Shown piece after piece: positions 1 to 12,096 of a DNA stretch of 64,000 nucleotides (positions within the stretch are counted from its first letter, which is position 1; every line of letters starts with the position of its first letter). The stretch is from Oehlia diaphana (taxonomy: Eukaryota; Glomeromycota; Glomeromycetes; Glomerales; Glomeraceae). The translations under genes and the position numbers were made by a program. The stretch is from the NCBI GenBank assembly GCA_003833135.1, contig QZLH01000707.1, positions 1 to 64,000 on the forward strand. The letters are read 5' to 3'. The notes below the pieces were generated by a model. That model saw nothing but the letters and a program-made list of their open reading frames with translations. It made no database searches and was not told the DNA's origin.

Positions 1-110
1 GTATAAATTCCGCAAATATGAGACCTTTACTGAATAAACACGGAATTGTCTATTTAATAATAAAAACGGAATAAAAACGGAATAAAAAAACGGATCAAAA
101 TTTTTTATAG

Positions 111-760
111 GGCTGCCAGATGGTACAAAGATAATATAACTAATTTGGATTGCAATTTTGAAAATTCACCAATTCTTTCTGCAATAGAATCTACAGATAC
201 TTCAATGTCAACAGCATCATCATTTCAAAATAACTTTACCTTCAAAGTTTACAACATTTTTAAGGAGTAGAGGATAACAAAATCACACGTCAAAATAATT
301 CCAAACGAAATTGATTTGGAGTTGCATTTTCTACAGCAAAAACTGCAATAAATGTTGCTTTGGATATGAAAACTGATGGAGAATTAATCAAGATATTGAA
401 AGATTTTATTGCAGCCAAACATGAAAAACAATCAGAAGGTGATAATGCTAACAATATTTTAGATTATATAGCAAATCAATCGTTAGGACAAGATGTTAGC
501 AATGAAATTGTTCCTTTATAACAATATTTAATTGGACAGGTTACTAATCCTAATGTAACTAAAATTTGTGGAACATCCTCAAAAAAGAGATTAAAGAGCG
601 TTATAGAATTATCAAAAAAAAAAATTCTGATGCAAGAAAACTTAAATGAACCTAATAATCAAATAAGAAGTCAACGAAAGTGCTTATTATGTGAAAAATC
701 TGGTCATTATCAGAAAAAATGTCCAAATGCTAAGAAAAATAATCAATATAGAGGTATATT
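111..760 (+). pseudogene. Decayed transposon-derived zinc-knuckle (CCHC) gene
   Basis: After an acceptor-like ttttttatag at about 110, coding-like sequence runs for 650 bp but changes frame near 265 and has an in-frame TAA near 520. The last part, open at 630-760, carries a clear zinc knuckle CLLCEKSGHYQKKC (C-x2-C-x4-H-x4-C), preceded by a basic Lys-rich stretch. Such knuckles end many transposase or FAR1/MULE-type and retroelement proteins of repeat-rich fungi; which class this belonged to cannot be told from the piece left. The rest of the protein would lie upstream of the window. Clearly not functional as it stands. Confidence 0.55.
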
Positions 761-866
761 ATACTTCTGTAATCTGTTTTTATTATTAAAATATCATAAA
801 AACGCAATTTTTTATTTGATTTTTACTATACTAACGGTTAATCTAATTGGTTTGAGAACAGTTTAG

Positions 867-2040
867 TTTTTTTATAATCAACATTAAAGATTACTCATGT
901 GCATATAATGTCAAACTTTAATTCGAAAAATCAAATAAAGGAATGAAGAATAGAGGAGTGGGTGATTGGAAAAGAACAGTAAAATAATTTTTACGCATTC
1001 ATTTTAATGTAATTTACAGTTTTTATAAATAATTACACATTTTAATATAATTCAAACATGTTTTTATCTAATAAAACAGTTTACTTTATAATTACTTTAT
1101 CAATTATTGTTTATACATTTTATTATATAAATAATGTGTGTATTTCTTATATTAAAAATGGAAAAAAAACTTTTTTTTTTGGAATGTAAAATTTGATGTC
1201 ACGTGATTTGGTGATTTTCACCCGGGATGAGCATTAAAATTACCCTAATTAATTAGTTTTTTTTGCATTATTTAATATAAATTTATTATTCTTATATAAA
1301 TGATAATTTATATTTGCCTTAATAAATTATTTTTGTGTAAAAAAATTAGATTCCAAGAATCAGCTTATATGATATATTTACATTTTCTTTAGAACGCATA
1401 TTTTCAAATTTAATCTCTGCAGCATGATAATAGAAACTTAAATTCATTTATTCCTTCTATTTTTAATAATATTTGGCATTAAAAATTTGTTTAACTGTTT
1501 TATTATAGGTTCAAATATGGATTTTAGTATATTTTAAAATTCTATCTGCAAAACAGTTTGCTTTCAATTTACAAATTCATAATAATCTTCTTGATACCTT
1601 TTTTCTAATGTATCAAATAATTCACATAGTAATGAAAGGATTGAGTTTCCAAAAAGTTACTTTAATATAGAATTTTCACCTTTATTTTAAGAAGTTATTT
1701 GCATATCAGCAGTAAAATATTTATTGGTAAAAAAACATGCTCATAATTGAAAATTGCATTTTAAGACTTTTGTTAAATAGTCTTTATTTTAATTGTAAAT
1801 AATTTTGTAGTAAACTGTTTGACCTTTATTAAATATATAATTGATAAAAATAACAATAGATAAAACCTTATAATTATAATACAATAAATGACAAAAAATA
1901 TAATATAAAAAATAATAAAAGCTTGAAAATTTAAATTACAATACAACAGAATCCTGCTTATTTATAATAAAGATCACTATAAAAAATTAGCCTTTACTAA
2001 TGATTTTTACCTTACTTTTTCTTAAAAAAAAAACAAAAAA
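867..2040. other. AT-rich intergenic stretch without a gene
   Basis: No coding-like sequence on either strand. A TCACGTGA palindrome lies at 1199-1206, followed by a GC-richer patch (cacccgggatgag, about 1219-1231) that looks like the end of an old repeat. The rest is simple AT-rich sequence. Confidence 0.5.
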
Positions 2041-2068
2041 ACACACTTCCTCCCTTTAAAATACTCAC

Positions 2069-2444
2069 CGGTTTCCATTTCAAGTTCCAGACCAGAATCT
2101 ACAAAAAAAAAGAAACGTTTTTACATAAAAAAAACAAAAAAAAAACTCTGCCTCTCCTCTAGAAATACCTACCGGTTTCCATTTCCAAGTTCCAGGCCAA
2201 AATCTGTAAAAAAAAGAAGTAAAAGAATATTAATAAATATTCTTATATAAAAAATCCTAAAAAAACCTCTGCTTCTTCTCTAGAAACACCTACTGGTTTC
2301 CATTTCCAAATTCCAGGCTGGAATTTACAAAAAAAAAGAAGAAAAGAACATTAATAAACATTCTTACATAAAAAAATGAAAAAAACCTGCTTTCCTCCCT
2401 TTAAAATACTCACCGGTCTCCATTTTCAAGTTCCAGGCTGGAAT
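2069..2444 (-). repeat. Four-copy tandem array of mini-exon-like units
   Basis: Four copies of a 104-121 bp unit. Read on the minus strand, each holds a conserved 30-31 nt core (2069-2098, 2173-2203, 2294-2324, 2414-2444) containing TGGAA(C/T)TTG. The core is followed by a canonical 5' splice site (gtgagt, gtaggt, gtaggt, gtgagt). It is preceded by a T-run and tgtag or acag in copies 1 and 2, but by tgtaa (AG lost) in copies 3 and 4. The sequence between cores is T/A-rich like an intron. It therefore looks like one small exon with its flanking introns, duplicated in tandem. No gene around it could be assembled. Confidence 0.7.
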
Positions 2445-2744
2445 TTACAAAAAAAAAAACGGTAAAATTTTTTTTAAAATGAAAAAAAAATATTTAAAAT
2501 TGTGCAATGCAATTAATTGATTTGTACTATGCTGTTCAATAATCTAATCCAGATCATTAATAACCGTCGAATTAACTGGTCGATATGTTTCTTCTAAAAA
2601 ATAAACTGATTTTTTTAAAAAATTTTATTAATGAAAAACCGAATTTTTTTTACTTTTAGTAATAAGAAGAAATCAGTTTCTTTATTAGTTAATTAAAAAA
2701 ATTACATTTATTAAAAATAATTATTCTTTTTTTGCGGGCAATCC

Positions 2745-2955
2745 ACAATTCCGCAAATGTTCTGCAATTCTATAAAATACCGAAATTCAACCGCAATTGA
2801 ATTGCGATACTTTGAATCATTTGCAGAATTGCGGAATATTTGCAAAATTGTGAATAATTGCAAATTGCAGATTTGCAGATATTTAGACTTCAAAATCCGC
2901 AATGTTCTGCAATACCGCAAATTGCAATTATTCTGCAATTGCCTATTTGCAGCAC
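2745..2955. repeat. Degenerate low-complexity repeat rich in TTGCAGAATTGCGG
   Basis: Short words such as ttgcaga, attgcgg and ccgcaa recur on both strands at irregular spacing. Open frames on both strands here are by-products of this low-complexity sequence, not genes. Confidence 0.6.
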
Positions 2956-3225
2956 CATTCTTAACTATCACTGAAAAAGACCATCTCGATTCCATTGCAT
3001 TTCAAGATAGAATGAAAACCAACTTTCGGATATGTGATTATGTAGAAGAGGTGGAAGAAGATCCCAAAGAATATATGGACATGACAGTATAGGAAAGATT
3101 GATAGGAGAAGAAATAATCTGCCATTCTCTCGAGAAAGATGGGATCACATTCTCCTGGCTTAATACTGATGAGAAATGGAAAAAAATGGTAAGCACACTC
3201 TAGGAGAATGGTATGCTTTAGTAAA
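2956..3225 (+). pseudogene. Possible remnant of an unknown coding exon
   Basis: The frame starting near 2956 reads through an acidic segment (EEVEEDPKEYMDM) and meets a TAG at 3090. Beyond it the same frame still looks coding for about 40 codons, then ends at a gtaagc donor-like site near 3190. The composition is less AT-biased than the flanks. No family is recognised. It could also be chance. Confidence 0.25.
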
Positions 3226-3506
3226 GAGCAAATAAAAAGCTGATTCACAAGAAAGCTGTTTGGGTAAGAGGGTCTTTATAGACTTTACATATAGGCAATA
3301 TATAATTCCAAATTATTATATTTTTTTTCACATATTCTATCTACCCGCAATTTTCAAATTGATGTAAACCTTAGGTTAGACAACAAAAGTCATATTATTC
3401 TCTCCCTCTCTTCGGCCCTAATATTTTACACTAATCATAATATAATAAAATATTGGAATAAATTTTTTGAATTAAATTTTTTTTCTGCAGTATAGTACCA
3501 AACAAC

Positions 3507-3761
3507 CTAGATATAACCAAATATATAATGGTTCTTTTCTTCTATTTTTTCTGACGACCCTCCAAAATCAATGGCCATGAAAGGGATCTCTTGGTAATTG
3601 GATAAAGCATTATCAAGAATTGCTGTTAAATTTTCATCATTTTCTGCAACTATATCATTTCGAGTTGAAATACCATTCAAGTAATTTTCACCAGAATAGC
3701 GAATTACTTGGGCTTCCATTTTATCTTTTTCAGCCTCTGGGTAAAAAAGTGAGGTGGGCAC
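3507..3761 (-). other. Open frame of unknown status (84 codons)
   Basis: A minus-strand open frame with balanced composition (contains NLTAILDNALSNYQEIPFMA). No recognised domain, no convincing ATG context and no neighbouring exons. It lies among decayed genes, so a fragment of a dead gene is as likely as a short real one. Confidence 0.2.
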
Positions 3762-3961
3762 GTCAGAAAAGAATTTTGAAAGATCTGATCAGGTCATTTT
3801 TTAGATAACTTTTGAAAGGTATAGTATATTCTAAACTCATCAGGATATATTGTCTTAGAAAAAAAGTTTAAGTAAAAAATAATTATAGAAATTTAATCAT
3901 TAAGACACTCCGCAAGAGATACTTAATAAAAGGTGAATTTATCTGCCAATATCTTACTAAT

Positions 3962-4170
3962 GTAGGTGACGTGTGTAGACAAAATTCTGATCGAGAAGAG
4001 GGATGTAAGATCCATTGAAAAAGACGCCAGCGAGCTTTATGCAAACAAGATAGATGTAGAAGACTGACAGCTTCTAAACATGAGTTTTGTAGTTTACATG
4101 TAGATAAATATCATTTGAAAGAATATTATCATAGAAAGAAACAAAGTGTCCTAAAAAAATCTGCCCTAGG
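3962..4170 (+). pseudogene. Decayed Cys/His-motif gene fragment
   Basis: One frame with a single internal stop (at about 4015) encodes CRQNSDREEGCKIH and, 14 codons later, a Lys/Arg-rich segment with CRRLTASKHEFCSLH. The second motif (C...C...FC-x2-H) has the same layout as the two motifs in the intact T5orf172 gene at 37508-39482 (GRPCKRMVLDDFCHQH and KICNRKIKPLEEFCHKH). It is probably the tail of a dead paralogue or of a transposon gene using the same motif. Confidence 0.35.
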
Positions 4171-4570
4171 TGACTTAGGTAGTCCAGTAAAATTTCTGAC
4201 CTAGGGTGCTTAAAAAAATAGCAAATTAACTTTATTGAAACGCTAGAATGGTTTCCTGAATGGTCTGCTCTAGGTGGCCTAAGTGACCTAGTAAAAATCA
4301 GATTTTTTTACTTTTTATTTTTTTTTTATTTATAGATATAGCAAAATATAGCATACCCATAGCATACATATAGTATACTGATACATATACTGGATATCAT
4401 AGAAAAATTCATTTTTTTTTCTAGAACTTCATTTTTACTAGGATATCTAAGATATCTAGGGCAAAAAATACAAGAACAAAATGAAATAAAAAAAGAACAC
4501 TTTCTTATATAACAAACTCTACCTTAGAAAGTGTTCCAGTAAAATTTCTGCCCTAAAACATCCAAAAAAA
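4160..4570. repeat. Degenerate direct repeats with CCTAGG and CCAGTAAAATTTCTG words
   Basis: The word ccagtaaaatttctg occurs at about 4182 and again at about 4530. Variants of ctaggtgacctaggta occur three times between 4165 and 4290. This is non-coding repeat sequence of unknown type. Confidence 0.5.
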
Positions 4571-4635
4571 TGGCATACTTATTGCCTCGACCCAGTTTAA
4601 ACTATGATCAGACCTCAGAAATGTCTAGAACTGAA

Positions 4636-4899
4636 GGCGCAGAATAATAATAATAATGTCGGCCAGCATTATTCCACAATTTTGGCCAGATCTTTGGGCA
4701 TAAGAAGTCAGCATCCAAGCTAACATTCCATAACACTTCCATGATAGTTCCTCACTAATTCCATGACAGCTCCACAGAAGTTCCAAGACATTATCAAGTC
4801 ACCATCATGGTGCCAGGCTGGATCTTTGAATCATATGCCCAAAAGATCAGCCAAAATTATAGTATCAGCCAAAATTAATCTACTACAATATACTGCGCC
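4636..4899. mobile_element. 264-bp MITE with GGCGCAG terminal inverted repeats
   Basis: The element begins GGCGCAG (4636) and ends CTGCGCC (4899). The inverted similarity continues inward for about 60 bp with gaps: TTTTGGCCAGATC then TTTGGGCATA on the left against the complement of TATGCCCAAAAGATCAGCC on the right. It has no coding capacity. No unambiguous target-site duplication is seen, so the superfamily is open. Confidence 0.6.
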
Positions 4900-5299
4900 A
4901 CCTGATATGATGTTTTTTTTTTACCATATTTCAGCATTTTAATGGATATTGGATAACAAAATAGGTAAAGAAGAAAAGCACCCTTGAATCCTTAACAGGC
5001 AACCAAAGAGGCACAGAATGGCAGAAACTTCATCATGAAACTTGGAATCCAAACAATTACAGATAAACCAAACCTCCAACATAGAATTTAACAGCCAATC
5101 AACTATAGAATCCCAATATTATAAATTATATTAGAAAATGATTATTGACATATAAAACTAAATAAAAATAGGTACATTTCGATTATTTAGTAATAGTAAT
5201 ATTTAGGTTATTTAATCATATGATCACAAATAATAAATGGAAAAAGCTAAATTAAAATGAATTCAAAGAGAAGGAATATAGTAAGAAAAATAATTAGGT

Positions 5300-5515
5300 A
5301 TACAAAATTGTCACAAACAGGTTATTTAGTTAGAGTATTTAATCATATTTAAGTTATTAACTTTAGATTATTTAGATATATTTAAATTATTTAATTATAT
5401 TTAGATTATTTATAGTTATACTTAGATTATTTAGTTATAGTTAAATTATTTTATTACTAAATAATCTAGTCTAAGTCATTTATGACTAAATAATATAATT
5501 ATATTATTTAGTTAT
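5300..5515. repeat. AT minisatellite of TTTAGATTATTTAGTTATA type
   Basis: Roughly ten imperfect tandem copies of a 15-20 bp word (attatttagttatatttag). It directly precedes the hairpin element at 5530. Confidence 0.6.
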
Positions 5516-5529
5516 AAACGGCTAGATAT

Positions 5530-6106
5530 AATACAGCTCATTGGAATTATTTTATTAAGACAAATCGAATGATGGTAGTTTCATCTTTCTATGATCACTA
5601 GCTGATGAAATAATTAGTGAAATGTTGAAAATTGGCATTTTAATATTTTTTGATTTACATTTATTATGCTGCTAAACATTTTGCTTAATTCTCAGCTTCT
5701 AGTAATTGTAAAAAGATGATTAATAGCTCTTTAAAATTATCTAATTGAGACGAATTAAATGGAAATAAGAACATCTTTTTAGATATAATATAGTGCAACT
5801 TATCTAATAATTTATTTTAACATTTTTTTATGTAACTTGCGATATATCGTATCTAGAAAGATATTCTTACCACCATTCAATTTATCTTAATTAAGCGATT
5901 CTAAAGAGCTATTAATCATCTTTTTACAATTATTAGATGCTAAGAAATTAAGCAAACTGTTTAACAGCGCAGTAAACATAAGTCAAAAAATATTAAAATG
6001 CTAATTTTCGATATTTTGCTAAATATCTCATCAGCTAATGATTGTAATAAGATAAAACTACTACCATTTGATTCGTCTTAATAAAACAATTTTAATAAGC
6101 TGTATT
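5530..6106. mobile_element. 577-bp near-palindromic hairpin element
   Basis: Left arm from 5530 (AATACAGCTCATTGG...) and right arm ending at 6106 are reverse complements over most of about 285 bp each, with the centre near 5820. Shared words include ATTAAGAC(A/G)AATC, GCATTTTAATATTTTTTGA and GTAAAAAGATGATTAATAGC. No coding capacity. The same core word occurs in the hairpins at 19180-19360 and 22550-23420, so this is a dispersed hairpin-MITE family. Confidence 0.75.
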
Positions 6107-9100
6107 TCATCTTTTTACAATTACTGGTTGCTAATTTAATAATATATATATTTTTTTTAATAAAGTATAATAATACTGTATGTATTAAAAATTTAATAAT
6201 TATGTATGTTTTGTATATAGTCACACTTCTTTATAATAACGGAAAATGGTTTGTCCTAAATGTGTAACTATAAAGAGAGTTGACTATATATAAAAAAAGC
6301 ATTATTTCTAATAATATAATTCAAGATAGTTAATTTCATAAATAAGAAATTATCTATATTTTTTGTTATATCTAAGATTTTACATTATTTTAATAAAAAC
6401 TTATTTTCTTTACCTGAACATTTAATATTATTTTATATAATTATTATAATCAACTTAAAACTCTTCTTTTAAGTTAAATTCTAGTTAACCTGTTAGGTTA
6501 TTAAAGTTTTTCAATCATTTTAATTATTGATAGAATAACAATATAATTACTTTTTTATATAGTTATTATTTTAAATGTACTAATATAATATTATATGAAA
6601 ATCTAATAGAATTTCAAATAATTTATATATAAATTATATTTGAAATTTATTTATTTTACTATTTTTTTTTTTTTTTTTAAAAATAAATTATTTATGTATT
6701 ATTATTCATTTTACTTTATATTATCCCTTAAATAGTAAGATATTGCAGATAAATATTTTACTGAAATTTAATTTTCATCTAATTTTACAAAAAATGAAGT
6801 TATTCTAATAAATTTTTTTTTGCAAAGAGTTTAAATTATAATTTATGTAATAATAATTATTATTTATTAATTTTATACTATAAGATTATAGATTTACTAT
6901 TAGTCAAAAGTTGTATTTTTTAAATGATAAAAAATTTGAAAAATTTTGCATTCAACTTTGATGATCTTATTGGAATTTGATTATAATTATATTAAAGCTT
7001 AATAAAATATGTAGATTTTGCTATGGGAAACAACTTTTATTATTATGATTTGTAATATTTAGAAGTGGTAATTTGACTTTACATAGAATTTTAAAAAAAG
7101 AATTATTTTTGTAAACTTTAAAAAATGCATGAAGTTAAATTTTATCATCTTTATTTTATTCATTAGGGTTTAAAGTTTTATAATAAAAATAAATAGTATT
7201 TTAAAATACTTTGTAATAAAGTAGAATATTATGGTAAAGAAGGTTAATTTATTATATAAAAATTCTGATATTATTTTTTTGAGTTTAATTTGTGTCTAAT
7301 TTTGTGATTAGCCATATATTGAATCATACAATTAATGCTAAGAATATAGGTTAATATAGCCACAGAATTATAGGATAATCCAAATCATATTGACAAAATT
7401 TATATTTGGATATAATTTATTTTAAAAAAATTGCAGGCAAATTTGCCAGCATTACCATTTAAGGGGGTAAAGTATAATTACCAAGTTTTTTTAATTTTTA
7501 ACAATGTCTCTTACATTTTTGATTGTGACTATAATTGACAAAATTTATAATTATATAAAATTTGCTAGTAGATAGGTTAAACCACCCTGGGTTAAAATTA
7601 GGCTTATAAAAAATTATATTTTACTATTAATAAGAATATAATTAAAATTACTTTATAGAAAATGGCTTATTTTAAATTTATGACTGAAAAATATAATTGT
7701 ATATAATATTTAAATTTGCAATTTAACATAAACTGTAATTCTTATGTATAATTTATTTATAATGGCAAATATTATTATAAAAACGCAAACTTTATATGAA
7801 AATATTGAATTATAAGTGCAATACATTATTATTATATATCAAATAAATATATGTAAGTAAAATATTTACACTATATGATGTGCATATATATATATAAAGG
7901 TTAATAATAATATTTTTTATATACATACATGCATATAATATAAATTTACCTCTCCTCCTTCTTGTCTTCTTGTTTATTTATCTCAGTAAATAAACGGTTT
8001 AATAATAAAAGGATGGGGCTTAAAAATTAAATACGTCAGATGATCCTATTCATTTTACAAATCAATCCCCTTATATTTTATCCAATATTGGAAAAGCAAT
8101 AGAATGATCGTAATTTTTTTTATTAAACCATAGTAATATTATAATTGTGAATGATATTTTCTTAACAAATTACAAATAGTTATTATGAAATCAGCACCTT
8201 AAAAAGGGTTTTTTTTTTTCATATTTCCGTATTTTCCATGTTTGGAAACCTGTTTCATTGTCAATAATGTATTTGTCTATTTAACCGGATCTACCCATTA
8301 TTTTAAGAAGGAACCGTGAGAAATTTTTCTAAAACTGTGGCAACTTACTGAAGTTCGGGCAACTATTATTCCGAGTATTGACATATCAAGTGAAATTCGA
8401 AGGATGGCTTTCTGAGGTCGGTAAGAAAAATAATAAAATGAGTTTCGAGAAAATCATTTTTCAAAAAGTCGGTAACTTTATAATAATTACGAACTTGCAA
8501 TTTTAATTTTAAAACTTGCTCGGATCTTTTATAATGAATATTCATCATTGGCTAAAACTAGGCTAAAATTATGATTGACGAGTGATAGCGGGAAGTCACG
8601 GATCAATTGAATAGATTTGGTACTAAAGAGCGAGGACGAATCATATATTTATACATATTATCTAGTCCATTATAGAGCAAGCTTTTCAATATGCAGTAGT
8701 TGAATATGATTTGAGGCTGACATTTTATGCGTGGCAACATTTCTCAGCCTAAAACAACAGGATGGTAAAACAGGAAATAATCAAGTGTAACATATGAATT
8801 TGTTTGTTATTACCTTTCTATACGAATATTGCATTGTAATCTTAGATATTGAATATATTATATAAATTTCTTTGGTTAAAAGGGCTAGAATTAATTCAAC
8901 AATTCAACAATTCAATAATCACGCGCGTGACACTTCAACTGATGCGGCCCCATGATCACATATATATACTTTTAAAGACATTTTCTATTCCTGGATATTA
9001 TACATTTAACTTCTAGATAATATAAAAAGGTTCTTTTATAAATAAATCATCTATCATCTTACTATAAGTTTTATAAACAATAATTCTCTCATATTTTAGA

Positions 9101-9129
9101 ATTAGATTCTTTAAACAAAACTATTGAAC
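6107..9129. other. 3-kb AT-rich intergenic region; promoter of the AVT-like gene at its end
   Basis: No exon with splice sites could be assembled on either strand. Local GC is higher at 8220-8760 but no protein-like frame is convincing. Near the end lie a CACGCGCGTGAC patch (about 8922) and a GATGCGGCCCC patch (about 8941), both unusual against the AT-rich background and plausible promoter elements of the following gene. Confidence 0.45.
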
Positions 9130-11407
9130 ATGGTTTCTCCAGCGTCTGAGCCTGTAGAAATCAAACGTGGAAAAAAAGTCGGGTCTCCGAGCCGTAGTGA
9201 AGTTGGAAGCCGTCAAAATGCTATAAATCGTCTTGTGGCTTCTCCTCCGTTAGCTCAATCGTTCTCGCAACTCTCAAAGTCCCAACCTCTTTCTAGCATA
9301 TATAATACACATGATAACTTTCTAAGCACTTCGGGGAAATTCCCTGCTGCAAGTTCTTTTGGATCAAATCCAAATATGGAAAATTCAAGTTTAGATATTC
9401 CTCAACAAAAAAAAGCTGAAATTGTGAAAAAGCACCTTGTTACCGAAGCTGACAGATCCGATGATAATCTGGCAGATAATCATGCTCTTCATTCTACCCC
9501 TTATAAATTACCAGGAGGTGATGCAACTCATGAAGTTTACAAGTGGCATGCAGAAGTAGAAAATGCTCCTATGAAACGTACGCGTTCCCGTTCTTTATAT
9601 TTACCACGACCTATTGATCCGGAAACATCTAATATGAGAGAGCCGGGAGGTTTCCGTCGTCATCATGTTATAATGAAAGCAAGAAAAGCAGGAAAGGAGC
9701 CACCAAATATGATTAGAAGCTTCATTGATTTTTTGGCAATGTATGGTCATTTTGCTGGTGAAGATTTGTCTGATGATGAAGATGATGAAGATGAAGAAGA
9801 TGATGATGATTATGTTGCTTTGGAATCTGCTCCTTTGCTTCCAAGGGAAAGGAATACTACTGATGGCGCTGCCTCTCCTTCTAAAGCTGTATTTTTGCTT
9901 CTGAAATCCTTTGTCGGTACTGGTGTTATGTTCTTGCCAAAAGCGTAGGTTTTAATTTATTATGTAATAATTTGGTTTTTTATCTTAGCATCGTAATTAT
10001 CGGATTTTCTAATTTTTATTATATTGTCACCAGATTTTATAACGGAGGTATGGCCTTTTCTTCTATAGTTTTGGTTTTTATAGCTCTGATATCTTTATGT
10101 TCTTTCCTGATGCTGGTACGGACACGAACACATCATCCATACAGTTTTGGTGGTACGTAATAATTTAAATATATAATTGATAAATGTAGCTTAGTTATAT
10201 GTTAACGTTTATATTGATTTTTTAATAGACATTGGTAATGTTTTATATGGAAGTTGGATGAGATCTGCAGTGTTATTTTCTATTACTATTTCTCAGGTAT
10301 TGAATTTGTACTAGGGGTAACATTTAAGTAATAATTTGTTAACATATAATTTAACCACAGATTGGATTTGTATGTGCTTATATGATATTCGTCGCTGAAA
10401 ATCTGGATTCGGTTGCGGAACAAGTTTTTGGTATCCGAATACACTTATATATATATATAATGTTACAAATATTTATTTACGTACCACTCGCAATGATTCG
10501 GCGCATATCGAAACTTTCTTTTACGGCATTGATCGCAGATGTTTTTATTATGTTTGGTCTTTTATACTTATATTATTTTGATATAAATCAATTGGTAAAA
10601 GAGGGAGTAAGTGATATTGCTGCATTTAATCCGGATGACTTTGCACTATTTATTGGTACGGCTGTGTTTACTTTCGAGGGAATTGGATTGGTCAGTATTT
10701 GTGTCGACTTTTCTTTTAGTATTTATGTAATTGATTATTAATATAAAGTTATATATTACTTAGATTATTCCCATTACTGAATCTATGAAAGAACCTGAGA
10801 AATTTCCTAAGGTGTTAACAGGAGTGATGATTTTTATTAGTGTACTTTTCACATCAATTGGAGCTTTATCTTATGCTACTTTTGGCAGTAATATAAAAAC
10901 AGTAGTTATTATCAATCTACCAAGTGATGATCCACTTGTTCAGACCGTTCAGTTACTATATGCTTTAGCCATTCTATTATCAATTCCGCTTCAATTATTC
11001 CCGGCGATTAGAATTATGGAACAAGGTTTATTTGTAAAAAGTGGTAAAAACGACCTTTATGTTAAATGGCAAAAGAACATTTTCCGTATCTTAACGGTTA
11101 TTGCATGTGCTTTAATTGCTTGGGGCGGTGCCAGTGATTTGGACAAATTTGTTTCATTGATAGGCTCGTTTGCATGGTGAGTAATATTTCTGTAGTACTT
11201 AAAATCTTTCTACTGGTGACTTATATTTATAATTAACGTTTTATATTTTTTAGTGTACCATTATGTTTTATTTATCCTCCTCTTTTCCATTATAAAGTGG
11301 CTCGTACTTTCGGTGCTAAAATGTTAGACATATTTGTATTAGCGTTTGGTGTATTTTCTCTGTTTTATACCACTCATGTAACCATTCGCAAGTGGGGTGG
11401 TGAATAA
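9130..11407 (+). CDS. AVT3: Vacuolar amino-acid transporter, AVT3/AVT4-like (6 exons, 632 aa)
   Basis: Exons 9130-9944, 10034-10152, 10229-10296, 10361-10690, 10764-11176 and 11254-11407 join in frame. The start is the first ATG of the long open exon. Residues 1 to about 260 are a hydrophilic N-terminal extension with an acidic run (DDEDDEDEEDDDD), as in yeast Avt3/Avt4. The conserved segment before the membrane part (SNMREPGGFRRHHV) and the first helix motif GTGVMFLPKAFYNGGMAFS are typical of the AAAP (SLC36-like) family, followed by about ten more hydrophobic segments. Known family members export neutral amino acids from the vacuole using the proton gradient. Length matches yeast Avt3/4 (about 700 aa). 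No disruption seen. Confidence 0.9.
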
Positions 11408-12096
11408 GATCATTTGATTTAATTTTTGGCCTCAAGGTTTTCATTGCAAAATATTATACATTTCGTGTTTATGTTAGGCTGGGTAAAAATTTTGAGCATG
11501 TTATATATATAGATTAAGTAATTATTCGTAATAATCATTATATCTAGTAGTTAATGAATAATAAATTTATATTTAGAAGATAATTTTTTCCTTAATTACC
11601 TAGGTGGGTTTTTTTTTGATATATTATTTAAATAGAACCAACATAAATTGATTTCTCTAATGAGTAACAAGTCTATTGTTTATAAAGCAATGAGTTTGCT
11701 ATTTGAAATTTCAACATATATTATTTTGAAGTGCTTGCATCTAAGACTTCTTTTGATTTAAGACAACTTTTTAGTTTAATATACAACTGTAAAATGAATT
11801 AAAATAAATTCATACATTGATTAAAAATTATAATATTTTTTATTTTTTTGATAATTGTATTTTATTTAAGGAAAAGATTGATTATTGCAAAAAAAAAGAT
11901 TGGTTATTCTTTTAAAACCTTGCCTATTAACCCCTAAAATAAAGAAGGAATAAATAATACTACAAACTCTGTCCTTCAAAAAAATTTATAAAACAAATTC
12001 GCTCAGCCCAATTATAGGAACATTCATTCTATAAAATACTTTTACTTCAATTCTTAAAAATATCGGAGCGACCATGATTTCCATATACCAAAAGGT
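11408..12096. other. Convergent 3' intergenic region
   Basis: Lies between the 3' ends of the AVT-like gene (plus) and eIF1 (minus). AT-rich, with homopolymer runs; no gene seen. Confidence 0.5.

Noticed and set aside
2711..3248. Overlapping open frames on both strands
   Set aside because: They arise from the TTGCAGAATTGCGG low-complexity repeat and read equally well on both strands.
8366..8548. 60-codon open frame on the minus strand
   Set aside because: No start context, no splice partners, no family resemblance; its length is expected by chance.
9124..9129. TTG start two codons before the AVT-like ATG, and similar non-ATG starts elsewhere
   Set aside because: Nuclear fungal genes start at ATG; the first in-frame ATG was used in each case.
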